Shown here: positions 41,733 through 52,052 of the stretch, in pieces | Layout: each line of letters opens with the position of its first letter | Position numbering within the stretch: position 1 is the stretch's first letter | Assembly: GCA_021842465.1 (NCBI GenBank) | Contig: JAKBZN010000002.1 | Coordinates: 96,789-160,788, forward strand | Source of the DNA: Pseudomonadota bacterium | GTDB lineage: Bacteria; Pseudomonadota; Gammaproteobacteria; Burkholderiales; Burkholderiaceae_F | Direction of reading: 5' to 3' | Length of the DNA: 64,000 nt | Made by a program: the position numbers and the translations under genes | Notes under the pieces: model-generated | What the model was told of the DNA's origin: nothing | What the model saw: only the letters and a program-made list of their open reading frames with translations | Databases searched by the model: none

Positions 41733-42059
41733 TCAGCCGTACAAGCGCCAGCGCCGGACCAGGTATGTCATCGACGCCAACGCCGCCACCGTCATGGCGA
41801 TCCCGTGGGCCTGTCGAATGTCCGCACCCTCGAACCATTGCCCAAGCGCCAGAGCGACCCACGGAATCGCGGCGCAGGCGGCGATCAAGCTCCACAAGGC
41901 GAACTGGCGCTTTTTCTGGGTTCTTTCGGGCAGGTAGTGCCCTGCGTAGCGCATGGTGCGCCGCCCCACCAAGGCGAGGGGGAAGGCGGTGCCCGCAGCG
42001 GCGCCGAGTGCCGCGAATACGGTCAAGTCTGCCAAGTGCTGCACGAGGTCCGGTAGCAT
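41733..42059 (-). CDS. Small membrane protein of unknown function
   Basis: A 108-aa protein with three hydrophobic stretches (LTVFAALGAAAGTAFPLALV, then FALWSLIAACAAIPWVALAL, then AMTVAALASMTYLVRRW). GGAAGAG precedes the ATG. It is not a family I recognise. It stands alone between the FIST gene and the divergent gshA. The larger frame that includes it is rejected because the extension has no support. Confidence 0.6.
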   Translation of the reverse strand: MLPDLVQHLADLTVFAALGAAAGTAFPLALVGRRTMRYAGHYLPERTQKKRQFALWSLIAACAAIPWVALALGQWFEGADIRQAHGIAMTVAALASMTYLVRRWRLYG

Positions 42060-42369
42060 GGTCTCTTCCTTGCGGAACGAACGGAGCGGATGGATGCGCC
42101 CGCGGGGTGCCGAGGCGCTGCGGCTCGGCGGGGTCCGGGAAACCGGCAGGGACCTCGCCGCAGGAGAAAGCGTGCCGCATTTGCAAACGCTATGCAATCT
42201 CATTTCCGCCTCTGGTTGAGGGATGTTGCGTTTTTCGCAGCGGGCCGCTCCGTTTCTTATGGAATGTTCAGCTTCGTGCGCGCAGGCCGCGTTTCCGGCC
42301 CGGTGTCCGGCGCGGTTTTTCGCCCCTGGAATAGAATCCGACGGATCCCTCTCCCAAGGAGTACTCCCT
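42060..42369 (+). promoter_or_regulatory. Intergenic region with gshA promoter area
   Basis: No gene is seen here. It holds a short inverted repeat TTGCA-N7-TGCAA at 42181-42197, a TAGAAT resembling a -10 box at 42332-42337 and AAGGAG at 42356-42361 as ribosome-binding site for gshA. There is no clear -35 box. Confidence 0.3.
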
Positions 42370-43653
42370 TTGTTCAGCCCCGCTGACCCGGTGGTTGTCG
42401 CCGGCCCGGCCCTGGAGTTCGAGCAGCGCATCCTCGACGGCATGCCGGCGATCGAGCATTGGTTTCGCCACCAGTGGCACGAGCACACACCGCCCTTCTA
42501 CGCCTCCGTGGATCTGCGCAACGCGGGGTTCAAGCTGGCTCCGGTCGATACCAACCTGTTTCCCGGGGGGTTCAACAACCTGGCCGACGAAGCGCTGCCC
42601 TCGGCAGTCCAGGCGGCGCAGTTTGCGATCGAACACACCTGCCCGGAAGCGCGCAAACTGCTGCTGATCCCGGAGCGGCATACCCGCAACGTCTACTATC
42701 TCCAGAACGTCGCGCGCTTGGCGCGCATTCTCGAATCGGCCGGACTGGAGGTGCGGATCGCCAGCCTGGCCGACGAAATCGTGGCCGAGACCACCATCAG
42801 CCTGCCCGGCGGCGATGCCTTGCGGATCGAGCCGCTGGAACGCCGCGGAGCGCGGCTGGGGGTGGCTGGGTTCGACCCGTGCATCGTTCTGCTCAACAAT
42901 GACCTTTCGGCGGGAACGCCGGCCGTCTTGCGTGGTCTCGACCCTGCGCAGGTCCTGCTGCCGCCGCTGCATGCCGGGTGGTCGGTGCGCCGGAAGTCGC
43001 AGCACTTCGCGTGCTACGACGAGGTGGCGGCGGAATTCGCCCAGCTGGTCGGCATCGATCCGTGGGTGGTGAACCCGCTGTTCGCACGATGCGGGGAGAT
43101 CGATTTTCGCGAGGGTTCCGGGGCCGAGTGCCTGGCGCAACAGGTCGACCGCCTGCTCGCGGCGATCCGCGACAAATACCGGGAGCATGGCATCCGGCAG
43201 GACCCGTTCGTCATCGTCAAGGCCGACGCCGGGACTTATGGCATGGGAATCATGACGGTGCGCGATGCCTCGGAAGTCGAATCCCTGAATCGCAAGCAGC
43301 GCAACAAGATGGCAGTGGTCAAGGAAGGGTTGCGGGTTACCGAGGTGATCGTGCAGGAAGGCGTTCCCTCCTACGAGACCGTCTCGCAGGGGGTTGCCGA
43401 GCCGGTCGTCTACATGATCGACCGCTACGTGGTCGGCGGGTTTCACCGCGTGCATCCCGAGCGCGGCGTCGACGAGAACCTCAATGCGCCGGGGATGCAT
43501 TTCGTCCCCCTGCCGTTCGACGGCAGCTGCAATCTGCCCGACACCCACGCGGCGCCGGGCGCCTGTGCCCTCAATCGTTTCTATGTGTACGGGGTGATCG
43601 GGCGCCTTGCCTTGCTCGCCGCGTCGCGGGAGCTGGAGCGGACGGCGGCATGA
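42370..43653 (+). CDS. gshA: Glutamate-cysteine ligase (proteobacterial GshA of the Acidithiobacillus type)
   Basis: A 427-aa protein of the less common GshA group first seen in acidithiobacilli and shared by many betaproteobacteria (features include FYASVDLRNAGFKLAPVDTN, NLFPGGFNNL and KADAGTYGMGIMTV). It joins glutamate and cysteine in the first step of glutathione synthesis. The TTG at 42370 is preferred because AAGGAG lies 8 bases upstream; an in-frame ATG further up would add an unlikely tail. The stop overlaps gshB by ATGA. Confidence 0.88.
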   Translation: MFSPADPVVVAGPALEFEQRILDGMPAIEHWFRHQWHEHTPPFYASVDLRNAGFKLAPVDTNLFPGGFNNLADEALPSAVQAAQFAIEHTCPEARKLLLIPERHTRNVYYLQNVARLARILESAGLEVRIASLADEIVAETTISLPGGDALRIEPLERRGARLGVAGFDPCIVLLNNDLSAGTPAVLRGLDPAQVLLPPLHAGWSVRRKSQHFACYDEVAAEFAQLVGIDPWVVNPLFARCGEIDFREGSGAECLAQQVDRLLAAIRDKYREHGIRQDPFVIVKADAGTYGMGIMTVRDASEVESLNRKQRNKMAVVKEGLRVTEVIVQEGVPSYETVSQGVAEPVVYMIDRYVVGGFHRVHPERGVDENLNAPGMHFVPLPFDGSCNLPDTHAAPGACALNRFYVYGVIGRLALLAASRELERTAA

Positions 43654-44639
43654 CGTTCCTGTTCGTCGTCGATCCCCTGGAGGCGCTCAAGCCGGCCAAG
43701 GATTCGAGCATCGCCATGATGCGCGAACTGCAGCGCCGCGGGCACGCGGTCTGGACGTGCACGCCCCGCAGCCTGGCGTGGGAGGGGGGGGTGGTCCGCG
43801 CCGAATCCGCCCGCCGCATTGCGCTGCCCGATGGCACGGGGGGAGCGCCCTGGTTTGCGGTGCGGGAAACGGCGTCGCGGGCGTTGGCGGAGTTCGACGC
43901 GGTGTTGATGCGCAAGGACCCGCCCTTCGACCTCGAATATCTCTATGCCACCCACCTGTTGGAGGCGGCGGTGCGGGCCTCCCGGCCGGCGCGCGTCTTC
44001 AACGATCCGCGCGCCCTGCGGGATCACAACGAAAAGCTGGCGATCACCGAATTTGCGGACTTCATCCCGCCCACGCTGGTGAGCGGCGATCCCGCCCGCA
44101 TCCTGCGCTTTCGCGAGGAGCAGGGGAGCATCGTCGTCAAGCCTCTCGATGGCATGGGCGGTGCGGGCGTGTTCCGGATCGACGCCGGAGACCCGAACAC
44201 CAACGCAATCCTCGAAACCATGACCCGCCTCGGGACCCGGACCGTCATGGCGCAGCGTTTCGTGCCGGAAATCGCCCAGGGGGACAAGCGGATCCTGCTG
44301 GTGGGCGGGGCGCCGGCGCCGTTCGCCTTGGCGCGGATCCCGAAGCCGGGCGATGCCCGCGGCAACCTCGCCGCCGGCGGAACCGGCCGCGCACAGCCGC
44401 TCAGCGCCCGGGATCGGCAGATTGCGGAGCACATCGGGCCGGTGCTCGCCGGACGAGGCCTTCTATTGGTGGGACTGGACGTGATTGGCGATTTCGTCAC
44501 CGAGATCAACGTGACGAGTCCAACCTGCTTCGTCGAGATCGAATCCCAGACCGGTTTTTCGGTCGCGGCGATGTTCGTCGAGGAACTGGAGCGGCGCATC
44601 GGCATTCCCCCCGCCCCTGCGATGCGCAAGGGCGAGTGA
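43650..44639 (+). CDS. gshB: Glutathione synthetase
   Basis: A 329-aa ATP-grasp enzyme: N-terminal FLFVVDPLEALKPAKDSSIA, a central MRKDPPFDLEYLYATHLLE, and the ATP-grasp loop KPLDGMGGAGVF, ending with EINVTSPTCF. These are standard GshB signatures. It adds glycine to gamma-glutamylcysteine. Overlaps gshA at its start and the EIIA gene at its end. Confidence 0.97.
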   Translation: MTFLFVVDPLEALKPAKDSSIAMMRELQRRGHAVWTCTPRSLAWEGGVVRAESARRIALPDGTGGAPWFAVRETASRALAEFDAVLMRKDPPFDLEYLYATHLLEAAVRASRPARVFNDPRALRDHNEKLAITEFADFIPPTLVSGDPARILRFREEQGSIVVKPLDGMGGAGVFRIDAGDPNTNAILETMTRLGTRTVMAQRFVPEIAQGDKRILLVGGAPAPFALARIPKPGDARGNLAAGGTGRAQPLSARDRQIAEHIGPVLAGRGLLLVGLDVIGDFVTEINVTSPTCFVEIESQTGFSVAAMFVEELERRIGIPPAPAMRKGE

Positions 44640-44647
44640 ACCATCGC

Positions 44648-45079
44648 ATGCCGGGAATCCTCGTCATCGCCCATGCGCCGTTGGCCTCCGCGCTCGTGAG
44701 CGCGTCGCGCCACGTCTATAGCCGCGACCCCTGCGCCGCGTCGCGGCGACTCATCGCGCTGGACGTGGCGCCCGACGCCGACATCGGCGTCGCCACGGCG
44801 CAGGCGCGCGCGCGGCTCGCAGAGGCGGATCGGGGCGACGGCGTCCTGGTGATCACGGATCTGCTCGGCGCAACCCCCGGGAATGTTGCGGCATCGCTCG
44901 TGGAGCCCGGTCGGGTTGCGGTAGTCTCGGGAGCAAGCATGCCGATGCTGCTGCGTGCGCTTTGCTACAGCGCATCGGATCTGGAGGATGTTGTGGAAAA
45001 GGCATTGCGTGGCGCGGTGCAGGGCGCGCAGCGGGTGGCGGCTCCCGCACCGGAACGCGGCGAAGGAGGGGCCGCGTGA
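44648..45079 (+). CDS. PTS mannose/fructose-type EIIA domain protein
   Basis: A 143-aa EIIA-Man family protein (MPGILVIAHAPLASAL, with the phospho-His in IAHAP at about residue 9; then VLVITDLLGATPGN). No EIIB, EIIC or EIID sugar permease is near, so it is part of a regulatory PTS. The ATG at 44648 gives the normal N-terminus; the GTG at 44636 that overlaps the gshB stop is an alternative. The gene is followed by HPr with a GTGA overlap. Confidence 0.9.
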   Translation: MPGILVIAHAPLASALVSASRHVYSRDPCAASRRLIALDVAPDADIGVATAQARARLAEADRGDGVLVITDLLGATPGNVAASLVEPGRVAVVSGASMPMLLRALCYSASDLEDVVEKALRGAVQGAQRVAAPAPERGEGGAA

Positions 45080-45357
45080 TCTCCCAGTCGTTCACCATCC
45101 GCAACCAGCTCGGAATGCACGCCCGGCCCTCGGCGCAGTTGACCCAGGTGGCGTCCCGCTTCCAGAGCGAGGTGTTCATCGCCAAGGAGGGTCGGCGGGT
45201 CAATGCGAAATCGATCATGGGCGTGATGATGCTCGCTGCGGGACCCGGCGCGGTCGTGACGGTGGATGCCACCGGCCCCGACGCGGAAGAGGCGGTGCGG
45301 GCGCTCGGCGACCTCATCGAGGGCGGGTTCGGTGAGATCGCCGCCGCGGTCCGCTAG
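45076..45357 (+). CDS. ptsH: Phosphocarrier protein HPr
   Basis: A 93-aa HPr with NQLGMHARPSAQ (active His in GMHARP) and the regulatory serine segment KSIMGVMMLAAGPG. It takes phosphate from enzyme I and gives it to EIIA. The GTG start overlaps the stop of the EIIA gene. The HPr-kinase site is preserved, so seryl phosphorylation is possible. Confidence 0.95.
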   Translation: MISQSFTIRNQLGMHARPSAQLTQVASRFQSEVFIAKEGRRVNAKSIMGVMMLAAGPGAVVTVDATGPDAEEAVRALGDLIEGGFGEIAAAVR

Positions 45358-45373
45358 CGGGTACGGGGAAAGC

Positions 45374-47194
45374 GTGGAGCGCGTGCCTTCGTTGGTCCAG
45401 CAACTCGGCGGCTACGGCGTTGCCTGCGGCATCGCGATCGGCCGCGCGCACCTGCTCGCGCCGAGCGAATTCGAGATTCCCCAGTACCACATCGCGCCGG
45501 ACGCCGTGTTGCACGAAGTCGCCCGGCTCAACAACGCGTTTTCCCTGGTGCGCGCCGAGATCGAGGAACTGCGTGCCGACGTCGCGGAGACCGCTCCCGC
45601 CGAGGTGGGGGCGTTTCTCGATCTCCATCGGATGATTCTGGACGACTCGCTCTTGTGCGATGCGCCACGGGATCTGGTGCGCAGCCGTCACATCAATGCG
45701 GAATGGGCGTTGACCATCCAGTTGGAGGAGGTCTGCCGCCAGTTCGAGGCGATCGACGATGAGTATTTCCGCAGCCGATCGCAGGACGTGCGGCAGGTGG
45801 TCGAGCGGGTTTTGCGCCGGCTGGCCGGCGGGCGATCCGCGCGGGTGCCGTTGCCCAAGGATGCCGAAACGGGCGAGGCGACGATCCTGGTGGCCCACGA
45901 TCTTTCGCCGGCGGACGTCCTCCATTTCCGGGAGCATTCGGGGGTTGCATTTGCGGGGTTTCTGACGGAGATCGGCGGGCCCACTTCGCACACCACGATT
46001 CTTGCGCGCAGCCTGGGAATCCCCGCGGTGGTCGGTATTGCCGGCGTACGGGAGGCGATCGCCGAGGGCGACCGCCTGATCGTCGACTCGGATTCGGGCC
46101 GGGTATATCTCCGTCCCGATGCGGAAATCCTCGCGGAAAGCCGGCGGCAGATCCGCGCGACGACCCAGCAGCGTGCCGGATTGCGGAAACTGCGCGGCAG
46201 GTTGGCCCAGACCCGGGACGGCGTCCCGGTGGAACTGCTGGCGAACATCGAGCTGCCCGGCGATGCCCGCGATGCCGTCGAGGCGGGGGCGGACGGCGTC
46301 GGCCTGTTTCGCACCGAGTTCCTGTTCATGAACCGCGACGACCTTCCCTCGGAGGACGAGCAGTACGAGGCCTATGCGAAGGTGGCGCGGACCATGAAGG
46401 GCAAGCCCGTGGTCATTCGCACGCTCGACGTCGGCGCCGACAAGGTGCTCAACCCCGGCGCGCATCCCGGCGTGGCGGGGGTGCGCGACGGCGACGGCTC
46501 CGGGCCGCAACCCAACCCGGCCCTCGGCCTCCGGGCGATCCGGTATTGTCTCGCCTATCCGGATCTGTTTCTGACGCAGCTGCGGGCGATTCTGCGGGCG
46601 TCCGAGCACGGCATCGTGCGCCTGCTGGTGCCCATGCTTGCGCATCTGCACGAAATCGATCAGGCCATCGCGTTCGTCGCCCGCGCCCAGGAGCAGCTCA
46701 AGGATCGTCGGCAGAAGTTCGACGCCGGCATCGAAATCGGCGGCATGATCGAGGTCCCGGGCGCCGCGCTGAATCTCGGCCCCTTCGTCCGTCGCTTGCG
46801 ATTCCTGTCGCTGGGAACGAACGATCTGATTCAATACACCCTCGCGATCGACCGTACCGACAGTTCAGTAGCCTATCTCTACGAACCTTTGCATCCCGCC
46901 GTGCTTCAGTTGATTCACCACACCATCCGCAACGGGGAAAAGGCCGGTTTGCCGGTCTCCGTCTGCGGCGAAATGGCCGGAGACGGCGCCGCGTCGGAAT
47001 TGTTGCTGGGCATGGGGCTGCGACGGTTTTCGATGAGTCCGGCGCAGATCCTGCCGATCAAGCAGCGCCTGTTCGAGGTGGATACGAAGGCGGCGGCCCG
47101 ACTGGCCGCGCGCGTTGCCCGCATGCACGATCCGGTCGAGATCCGTTCGGCCTTGCAGCGTGCGGACAGGGCCGCGCGGAAGGGGACGAAATGA
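45374..47194 (+). CDS. ptsI: PTS enzyme I
   Basis: A 606-aa PEP-protein phosphotransferase: N-terminal HPr-binding helices, the phospho-His box [21 protein letters not shown] (cited in part: [17 protein letters not shown]), and the C-terminal PEP-binding barrel ([36 protein letters not shown]). The GTG at 45374 has GGGGA six bases upstream and gives the normal family N-terminus. It feeds phosphate to HPr in what appears to be a regulatory PTS. Its stop overlaps metX (ATGA). Confidence 0.95.
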   Translation: MERVPSLVQQLGGYGVACGIAIGRAHLLAPSEFEIPQYHIAPDAVLHEVARLNNAFSLVRAEIEELRADVAETAPAEVGAFLDLHRMILDDSLLCDAPRDLVRSRHINAEWALTIQLEEVCRQFEAIDDEYFRSRSQDVRQVVERVLRRLAGGRSARVPLPKDAETGEATILVAHDLSPADVLHFREHSGVAFAGFLTEIGGPTSHTTILARSLGIPAVVGIAGVREAIAEGDRLIVDSDSGRVYLRPDAEILAESRRQIRATTQQRAGLRKLRGRLAQTRDGVPVELLANIELPGDARDAVEAGADGVGLFRTEFLFMNRDDLPSEDEQYEAYAKVARTMKGKPVVIRTLDVGADKVLNPGAHPGVAGVRDGDGSGPQPNPALGLRAIRYCLAYPDLFLTQLRAILRASEHGIVRLLVPMLAHLHEIDQAIAFVARAQEQLKDRRQKFDAGIEIGGMIEVPGAALNLGPFVRRLRFLSLGTNDLIQYTLAIDRTDSSVAYLYEPLHPAVLQLIHHTIRNGEKAGLPVSVCGEMAGDGAASELLLGMGLRRFSMSPAQILPIKQRLFEVDTKAAARLAARVARMHDPVEIRSALQRADRAARKGTK

Positions 47195-48342
47195 CCGTCG
47201 AATCGCCTGTCGACGCGCGTTCCGTCGGCGTTGTCGAGTCCCAGACCATGCGCTTCGACGCGCCGCTGCCGCTGGCCAGCGGCGCGCAGATTGCGCAGTA
47301 CGAATTGCGCTACGAGACCTACGGCACCCTGAATGCCGCGCGGGACAACGCGGTCCTGGTCTGCCACGCCCTCAATGCGTCCCACCATGTCGCCGGGACC
47401 TACGCCGGCGTGGCGCGCAGCACCGGCTGGTGGGACAACATGGTGGGCCCGGGAAAGCCGGTCGATACGCGGCGGTTTTTCGTGATCGGCGTGAACAACC
47501 TGGGATCCTGTTTCGGTTCGACCGGACCGATGTCTACCGATCCGGCCACCGGCAAGCCGTATGGCGCATCGTTTCCCCTCGTCACGGTCGAGGACTGGGT
47601 GGATTCCCAGGCGCGACTCGCTGATGCCCTGGGCATCGAGCGGTTCGCGGCGGTCCTGGGGGGGTCGCTGGGCGGCATGCAGGCGCTGTCCTGGGCGATC
47701 CGCTACCCGCAGCGTCTCCGGCACTGCGTGGCCGTCGCCACCACGCCGCGTCTGTCCGCGCAGAACATCGCCTTCAACGACGTCGCGCGCACCGCGATCC
47801 GCAGCGACCCCGATTTCCACGACGGCGACTTCTATGCTCACGGGGTCGTGCCCAAGCGCGGCTTGCGTGTGGCGCGCATGCTCGGCCACATCACCTATCT
47901 GTCGGGTGACGACATGACCGAACGCTTCGGCCGCAGCCTGCGCAGCGGCGATTACAGCTTCGGCTATGGCGCCGAGTTCGAAGTCGAGTCCTACCTGCGG
48001 TATCAGGGGGACAAGTTCTCGGAGTATTTCGACGCGAACACCTATCTCCTGATCACGCGCGCGCTGGACTATTTCGACCCCGCGCGCGAGCACGGCGGCG
48101 ATCTCGTGCGGGCGCTGGCGCCGGCGATCGCGAAGTTTCTCCTGGTCTCCTTCACCACGGATTGGCGCTTCGCGCCCGAACGCACCCGCGAGATCGCCTC
48201 GGCGCTGATCGCCAACGGGCGCGACGTGGTTTGCTCGGAGATCGACGCGCCGCACGGGCATGACGCGTTCCTGCTCGCGGATTCCCGCTACCACGGGCTC
48301 GTCGCGGCGTATTTTCAGCGCATCGCGCAGGAGGCTGCCTGA
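47191..48342 (+). CDS. metX: Homoserine O-acyltransferase MetX
   Basis: A 383-aa alpha/beta hydrolase acyltransferase with the nucleophile elbow [12 protein letters not shown] and a C-terminal [11 protein letters not shown]is. It acylates homoserine in methionine synthesis. Whether it uses acetyl- or succinyl-CoA cannot be told without a detailed active-site comparison. It overlaps ptsI at its start and metW at its end (TGATG). Confidence 0.95.
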   Translation: MTVESPVDARSVGVVESQTMRFDAPLPLASGAQIAQYELRYETYGTLNAARDNAVLVCHALNASHHVAGTYAGVARSTGWWDNMVGPGKPVDTRRFFVIGVNNLGSCFGSTGPMSTDPATGKPYGASFPLVTVEDWVDSQARLADALGIERFAAVLGGSLGGMQALSWAIRYPQRLRHCVAVATTPRLSAQNIAFNDVARTAIRSDPDFHDGDFYAHGVVPKRGLRVARMLGHITYLSGDDMTERFGRSLRSGDYSFGYGAEFEVESYLRYQGDKFSEYFDANTYLLITRALDYFDPAREHGGDLVRALAPAIAKFLLVSFTTDWRFAPERTREIASALIANGRDVVCSEIDAPHGHDAFLLADSRYHGLVAAYFQRIAQEAA

Positions 48343-48929
48343 TGTTGCGCCAGGATCTTGCGCTCATCGCGCAGTGGATCGGCGACGGCACCCGTGTGCT
48401 CGACCTGGGTTGCGGCGACGGCACCCTGCTCGAACACCTGCGCGCGGCGCGTCGCTGCCATGGCTACGGTGTCGAGATCGCCGACGAGTCGGTGCTGGCT
48501 TGCGCACGCCGGGGCGTCAACGTCATCCAGGCGGACCTGGAGTCCGGCCTGCGCATGTTCGCCGACGACATGTTCGAGACGGTTGTGCTGTCGCAGACCC
48601 TGCAGGCGATGCACCATGTCGAGGCGATCCTGCGCGAAATGGGTCGCGTCGGGCGGCGCGGCATCGTGAGTTTTCCGAACTTCGGCCACTGGCGCCATGC
48701 CGTGTCCCTCCTCGGCGGCCGGATGCCCGTCACCCCGGAAATTCCTTATCAGTGGTACGACACCCCGAACATCCATCTCTGCACCCCCAAGGACTTCGAG
48801 GTCCTCGCCGCCCGGCTCGGACTGCGCATCACCGACCGCGCGCTGCTCGCCCGTGGTCGGCCGGTGCGTTTCTTCCGGGATCTGCGGGCGACGGTGGCCG
48901 TATACCGCTTCGAAAACCCCGCCGGGTGA
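48342..48929 (+). CDS. metW: Methionine biosynthesis protein MetW
   Basis: A 195-aa methyltransferase-like protein with the SAM loop VLDLGCGDGTLL, then GVEIADESVLACARRGVNVI and SFPNFGHWRHA. MetW partners MetX in methionine synthesis; the fold is a methyltransferase, and the exact chemistry is not settled. The gene is coupled to metX and ends the long gsh-pts-met chain. A promoter for the ribosomal cluster follows. Confidence 0.93.
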   Translation: MLRQDLALIAQWIGDGTRVLDLGCGDGTLLEHLRAARRCHGYGVEIADESVLACARRGVNVIQADLESGLRMFADDMFETVVLSQTLQAMHHVEAILREMGRVGRRGIVSFPNFGHWRHAVSLLGGRMPVTPEIPYQWYDTPNIHLCTPKDFEVLAARLGLRITDRALLARGRPVRFFRDLRATVAVYRFENPAG

Positions 48930-48958
48930 CCGCGCCGTCCTCCTCCTCCCACGCCGGT

Positions 48959-48988
48959 TTGCATATTTCCCGAAATTCCGATTACAAT
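48959..48988 (+). promoter_or_regulatory. Sigma-70 promoter for the spc ribosomal operon
   Basis: TTGCAT (48959-48964), an 18-base spacer and TACAAT (48983-48988), about 120 bases upstream of rplN. It is the best vegetative promoter seen in the window. Confidence 0.65.
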
Positions 48989-49106
48989 CCTGGGCTCGCT
49001 TGAGGAATCGGGCGACCAATTTCTCCCCGGACGGGACCAAGACTGACCGCCGTACCCAAAGCCGCGCTGCGCGGCCTGGGGTCGGCGGGAAAAGTTGGGA
49101 CAAAAA

Positions 49107-49475
49107 ATGATCCAAATGCAGACGATGCTCGACGTCGCCGACAACACCGGCGCACGAGCGGTGATGTGTATCAAGGTGCTCGGCGGCTCAAAGCGCCGCT
49201 ACGCGAATATCGGCGATGTCATCAAGGTCACGGTGAAGGACGCCGCGCCGCGTGGTCGCGTCAAGAAGGGCGAGGTCTATAGCGCCGTCGTGGTGCGGAC
49301 GGCCAGCGGCCTGCGCCGGGGCGACGGCTCGGCGATCAAGTTCGACAAGAACGCCGCCGTGTTGCTCAACAACAAGCTCGAGCCGATCGGGACCCGGATT
49401 TTCGGGCCGGTGACGCGCGAGCTGCGGACCGAGCGGTTCATGAAGATCGTCTCGCTCGCCCCCGAAGTGCTGTAA
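49107..49475 (+). CDS. rplN: 50S ribosomal protein L14 (uL14)
   Basis: A 122-aa protein matching bL/uL14 from end to end ([19 protein letters not shown] at the start; [10 protein letters not shown] near the end). It binds 23S rRNA near the subunit interface. It is the first gene of this cluster: no rpsQ, rpmC or S10-operon gene precedes it, unlike the usual joined S10-spc order. The ATG at 49107 is the conserved start. Confidence 0.98.
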   Translation: MIQMQTMLDVADNTGARAVMCIKVLGGSKRRYANIGDVIKVTVKDAAPRGRVKKGEVYSAVVVRTASGLRRGDGSAIKFDKNAAVLLNNKLEPIGTRIFGPVTRELRTERFMKIVSLAPEVL

Positions 49476-49486
49476 GGAGTGTTCGG

Positions 49487-49807
49487 ATGCAACGCATTCG
49501 CAAAGGTGACGAAGTCGTCGTGATCGCGGGCCGCGACAAGGGCAAGCGCGGCACGGTGGTCGAACGCGTGGACGCGACCCATGTCCGGGTCGAGGGCGTG
49601 AACGTCGTGAAGAAGCATGTTCGCCCGAACCCGATGAAGGGGACCAACGGCGGCATCTCCGAGCAGACGATGCCGATCGACCAGTCCAATGTCATGGTCT
49701 ACAACCCCGCCACCGGCAAGGGCGAGCGGGTCGGAATCAAGGTCGTCGACGGCCGGAAGCGGCGCGTGTTCAAGCGCAGCGGACAGCCGGTCGGGGCCGC
49801 GAGCTAA
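49487..49807 (+). CDS. rplX: 50S ribosomal protein L24 (uL24)
   Basis: A 106-aa protein with the KOW motif near the N-terminus ([19 protein letters not shown]) and the [11 protein letters not shown] block. It starts folding of 23S rRNA during 50S assembly. It follows rplN by 11 bases, with TAAGGAG upstream. Confidence 0.98.
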   Translation: MQRIRKGDEVVVIAGRDKGKRGTVVERVDATHVRVEGVNVVKKHVRPNPMKGTNGGISEQTMPIDQSNVMVYNPATGKGERVGIKVVDGRKRRVFKRSGQPVGAAS

Positions 49808-49825
49808 GGTCCGGAGGAAGAAAGC

Positions 49826-50365
49826 ATGACCCGTTTGCAGGACCAATATCGCGACACCGTCGTGCCCGAGCTGATGAAGCAATTCGGCTACAAGACTGTG
49901 ATGCAGGCGCCGCGGATCACCAAGATCACGCTCAACATGGGCGTTGGCGAGGCGGTCAACGACAAGAAAAACATCGATGCTGCGGTCGCCGACATGACCC
50001 GGATCGCAGGGCAGAAGCCCGTCGTCACCAAGACCCGCAAGGCGATTGCCAACTTCAAGGTGCGGGAAGGCCTGCCGATCGGCTGCATGGTGACCCTGCG
50101 CGGCGAGCGGATGTATGAATTCCTGGATCGCCTGATCACGGTTGCGTTCCCCCGCATGCGCGATTTCCGCGGCGTTTCCGGGCGCGCGTTCGATGGCCGC
50201 GGCAATTACAGCATCGGCCTGAAAGAGCAGATCATTTTTCCCGAGATCGAATACGACAAGATCGACAAGCTCCGGGGAATGAACATTTGCATCACGACGA
50301 CGGCGAAGACCGACGAGGAAGCCAAGGCGCTTCTCTCGGGATTCCGCTTCCCGTTCCGCAATTGA
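49826..50365 (+). CDS. rplE: 50S ribosomal protein L5 (uL5)
   Basis: A 179-aa protein ([55 protein letters not shown]). It binds 5S rRNA and forms part of the central protuberance. A strong GGAGGAAG ribosome-binding site precedes the ATG. Confidence 0.98.
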   Translation: MTRLQDQYRDTVVPELMKQFGYKTVMQAPRITKITLNMGVGEAVNDKKNIDAAVADMTRIAGQKPVVTKTRKAIANFKVREGLPIGCMVTLRGERMYEFLDRLITVAFPRMRDFRGVSGRAFDGRGNYSIGLKEQIIFPEIEYDKIDKLRGMNICITTTAKTDEEAKALLSGFRFPFRN

Positions 50366-50377
50366 GCGAGGTGTACG

Positions 50378-50683
50378 GTGGCAAAGCTATCCCTCATGAA
50401 TCGTGAAGCCAAGCGCGCTGCCTTGGTCAAGAAGTATGCGGCCAAGCGCGCTGCGCTGAAGGCGGCGTTCTGTGATCAGACGCTGTCGATGGAGGATCGT
50501 CTGCAGGCGCAGCAGCAGTTGCAGGCCCTTCCGCGGAATGCCAGCCCGACGCGCCTGCGCAACCGCTGCAATCTGACCGGCCGCCCGCGCGGCAATTTCC
50601 GCAAGTTCGGGCTCGGCCGCAGCAAGCTGCGCGAGGCCGCGATGCGTGGCGACATCCCCGGCCTGATCAAGGCGAGCTGGTAA
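50378..50683 (+). CDS. rpsN: 30S ribosomal protein S14 (uS14), zinc-free form
   Basis: A 101-aa S14 of the long type without the CxxC zinc ribbon ([18 protein letters not shown] where zinc forms have cysteines). It starts at GTG, with GCGAGG upstream. It sits in the head of the 30S subunit. Confidence 0.97.
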   Translation: MAKLSLMNREAKRAALVKKYAAKRAALKAAFCDQTLSMEDRLQAQQQLQALPRNASPTRLRNRCNLTGRPRGNFRKFGLGRSKLREAAMRGDIPGLIKASW

Positions 50684-50699
50684 GGCAAGGACCCAATCC

Positions 50700-51101
50700 A
50701 TGAGCATGAGCGATCCGATTTCCGACATGCTGACGCGCATTCGCAATGCGCAGCGTGTCGAGAAGAACGAAGTGACGATGCCGTCTTCGAAGCTGAAGGT
50801 GGCCATCGCCGAAGTGTTGCGCGATGAAGGGTATATCGATGGCTTCCGGGTCGTCGGCGATCCCGGCAACGCGCACCTCGAGCTGCGCATCGGCCTGAAG
50901 TACTATGCCGGGCGCCCGGTGATCGAGCTTCTCGAGCGCGTCTCCCGTCCCGGGTTGCGCATCTATCGCGGCCGCGACGATCTGCCGCAGGTCATGAACG
51001 GCCTGGGCGTTGCGATCGTTTCGACCCCGCGCGGCGTCATGACCGACCGCAAGGCCCGCAATCAGGGCGTTGGCGGCGAAGTCCTCTGCTACGTCGCCTG
51101 A
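50700..51101 (+). CDS. rpsH: 30S ribosomal protein S8 (uS8)
   Basis: A 133-aa protein ([16 protein letters not shown] at the start, [20 protein letters not shown] at the end). It binds the central domain of 16S rRNA and, in E. coli, its own operon mRNA, so it may regulate this operon too. An ATG two codons later is an alternative start. Confidence 0.98.
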   Translation: MSMSDPISDMLTRIRNAQRVEKNEVTMPSSKLKVAIAEVLRDEGYIDGFRVVGDPGNAHLELRIGLKYYAGRPVIELLERVSRPGLRIYRGRDDLPQVMNGLGVAIVSTPRGVMTDRKARNQGVGGEVLCYVA

Positions 51102-51116
51102 TCGGGAGGGTACGGC

Positions 51117-51650
51117 ATGTCACGTGTTGCACGCATTCCGGTTTCGCTCGAAAAAGGCGTCGAGATCCAGGTCGGCGAGAGCGAGATCACCGTCAAGGGC
51201 CCCCAGGGAACCTTGCGCCAGGCTGCCAGCGGTCTGGTCCATGTCAAGGTCGACGGGGGAGAGATCCATTTTGCGGCGGCCGACGAGTCGCGCGAGGCCA
51301 AGGCCATGAGCGGCACCATGCGCGCCCTGGTGGCGGCGATGGTCCACGGTGTCAGCAAGGGGTTCGAGCGTCGTCTGACCCTGGTCGGCGTTGGATATCG
51401 CGCACAGGCACAGGGCGACAAGCTCAATCTGTCGCTGGGGTTCTCGCATCCGGTCGAGCATCACATGCCGACGGGAATCAAGGTCGAGACGCCGACCCAG
51501 ACCGAGATCGTCATCAAGGGGGCCGACAAGCAGCGCGTCGGCCAGGTGGCCGCGGAAATCCGCGCATACCGTCCGCCGGAGCCCTACAAGGGCAAGGGTG
51601 TTCGCTATGCGAACGAGACCGTGGTCTTGAAAGAAACGAAGAAGAAGTAA
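51117..51650 (+). CDS. rplF: 50S ribosomal protein L6 (uL6)
   Basis: A 177-aa protein with the two repeated L6 folds ([56 protein letters not shown]). It lies near the GTPase-associated region of the 50S subunit. GGGAGG precedes its ATG. Confidence 0.98.
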   Translation: MSRVARIPVSLEKGVEIQVGESEITVKGPQGTLRQAASGLVHVKVDGGEIHFAAADESREAKAMSGTMRALVAAMVHGVSKGFERRLTLVGVGYRAQAQGDKLNLSLGFSHPVEHHMPTGIKVETPTQTEIVIKGADKQRVGQVAAEIRAYRPPEPYKGKGVRYANETVVLKETKKK

Positions 51651-51671
51651 TTTCGCCGGATTCAGGTCATC

Positions 51672-52040
51672 ATGATCAGCAAAAAGCAATCGCGTATTCG
51701 CCGGGGGCGCGCGACGCGCGCACGGATCGCGCTTCAGCGCGCCAGCCGGCTTACGGTGCACCGCACGAATCTCCACATCTATGCGGCCGTGATTTCTCCC
51801 GAGGGCGACAAGGTGCTGGTATCGGCCTCGACGCTGGAGCCGGAGGTGCGCAACGAATTGTCCGGGGCGAAAGGGCACGGCGGCAATGTCGCCGCGGCAC
51901 GCCTGATCGGTACGCGGATCGCGCGCAAAGCGGCGGCGGCCGGAATCGAACAGGTTGCGTTCGATCGTTCCGGGTTTCGCTATCACGGTCGCGTCAAGGC
52001 CCTGGCCGATGCGGCGCGCGAAGCCGGACTGAAGATCTAA
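51672..52040 (+). CDS. rplR: 50S ribosomal protein L18 (uL18)
   Basis: A 122-aa basic protein ([40 protein letters not shown]). It binds 5S rRNA with L5 and L25. It follows rplF by 21 bases. Confidence 0.97.
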   Translation: MISKKQSRIRRGRATRARIALQRASRLTVHRTNLHIYAAVISPEGDKVLVSASTLEPEVRNELSGAKGHGGNVAAARLIGTRIARKAAAAGIEQVAFDRSGFRYHGRVKALADAAREAGLKI

Positions 52041-52052
52041 AGGAAACCTACG

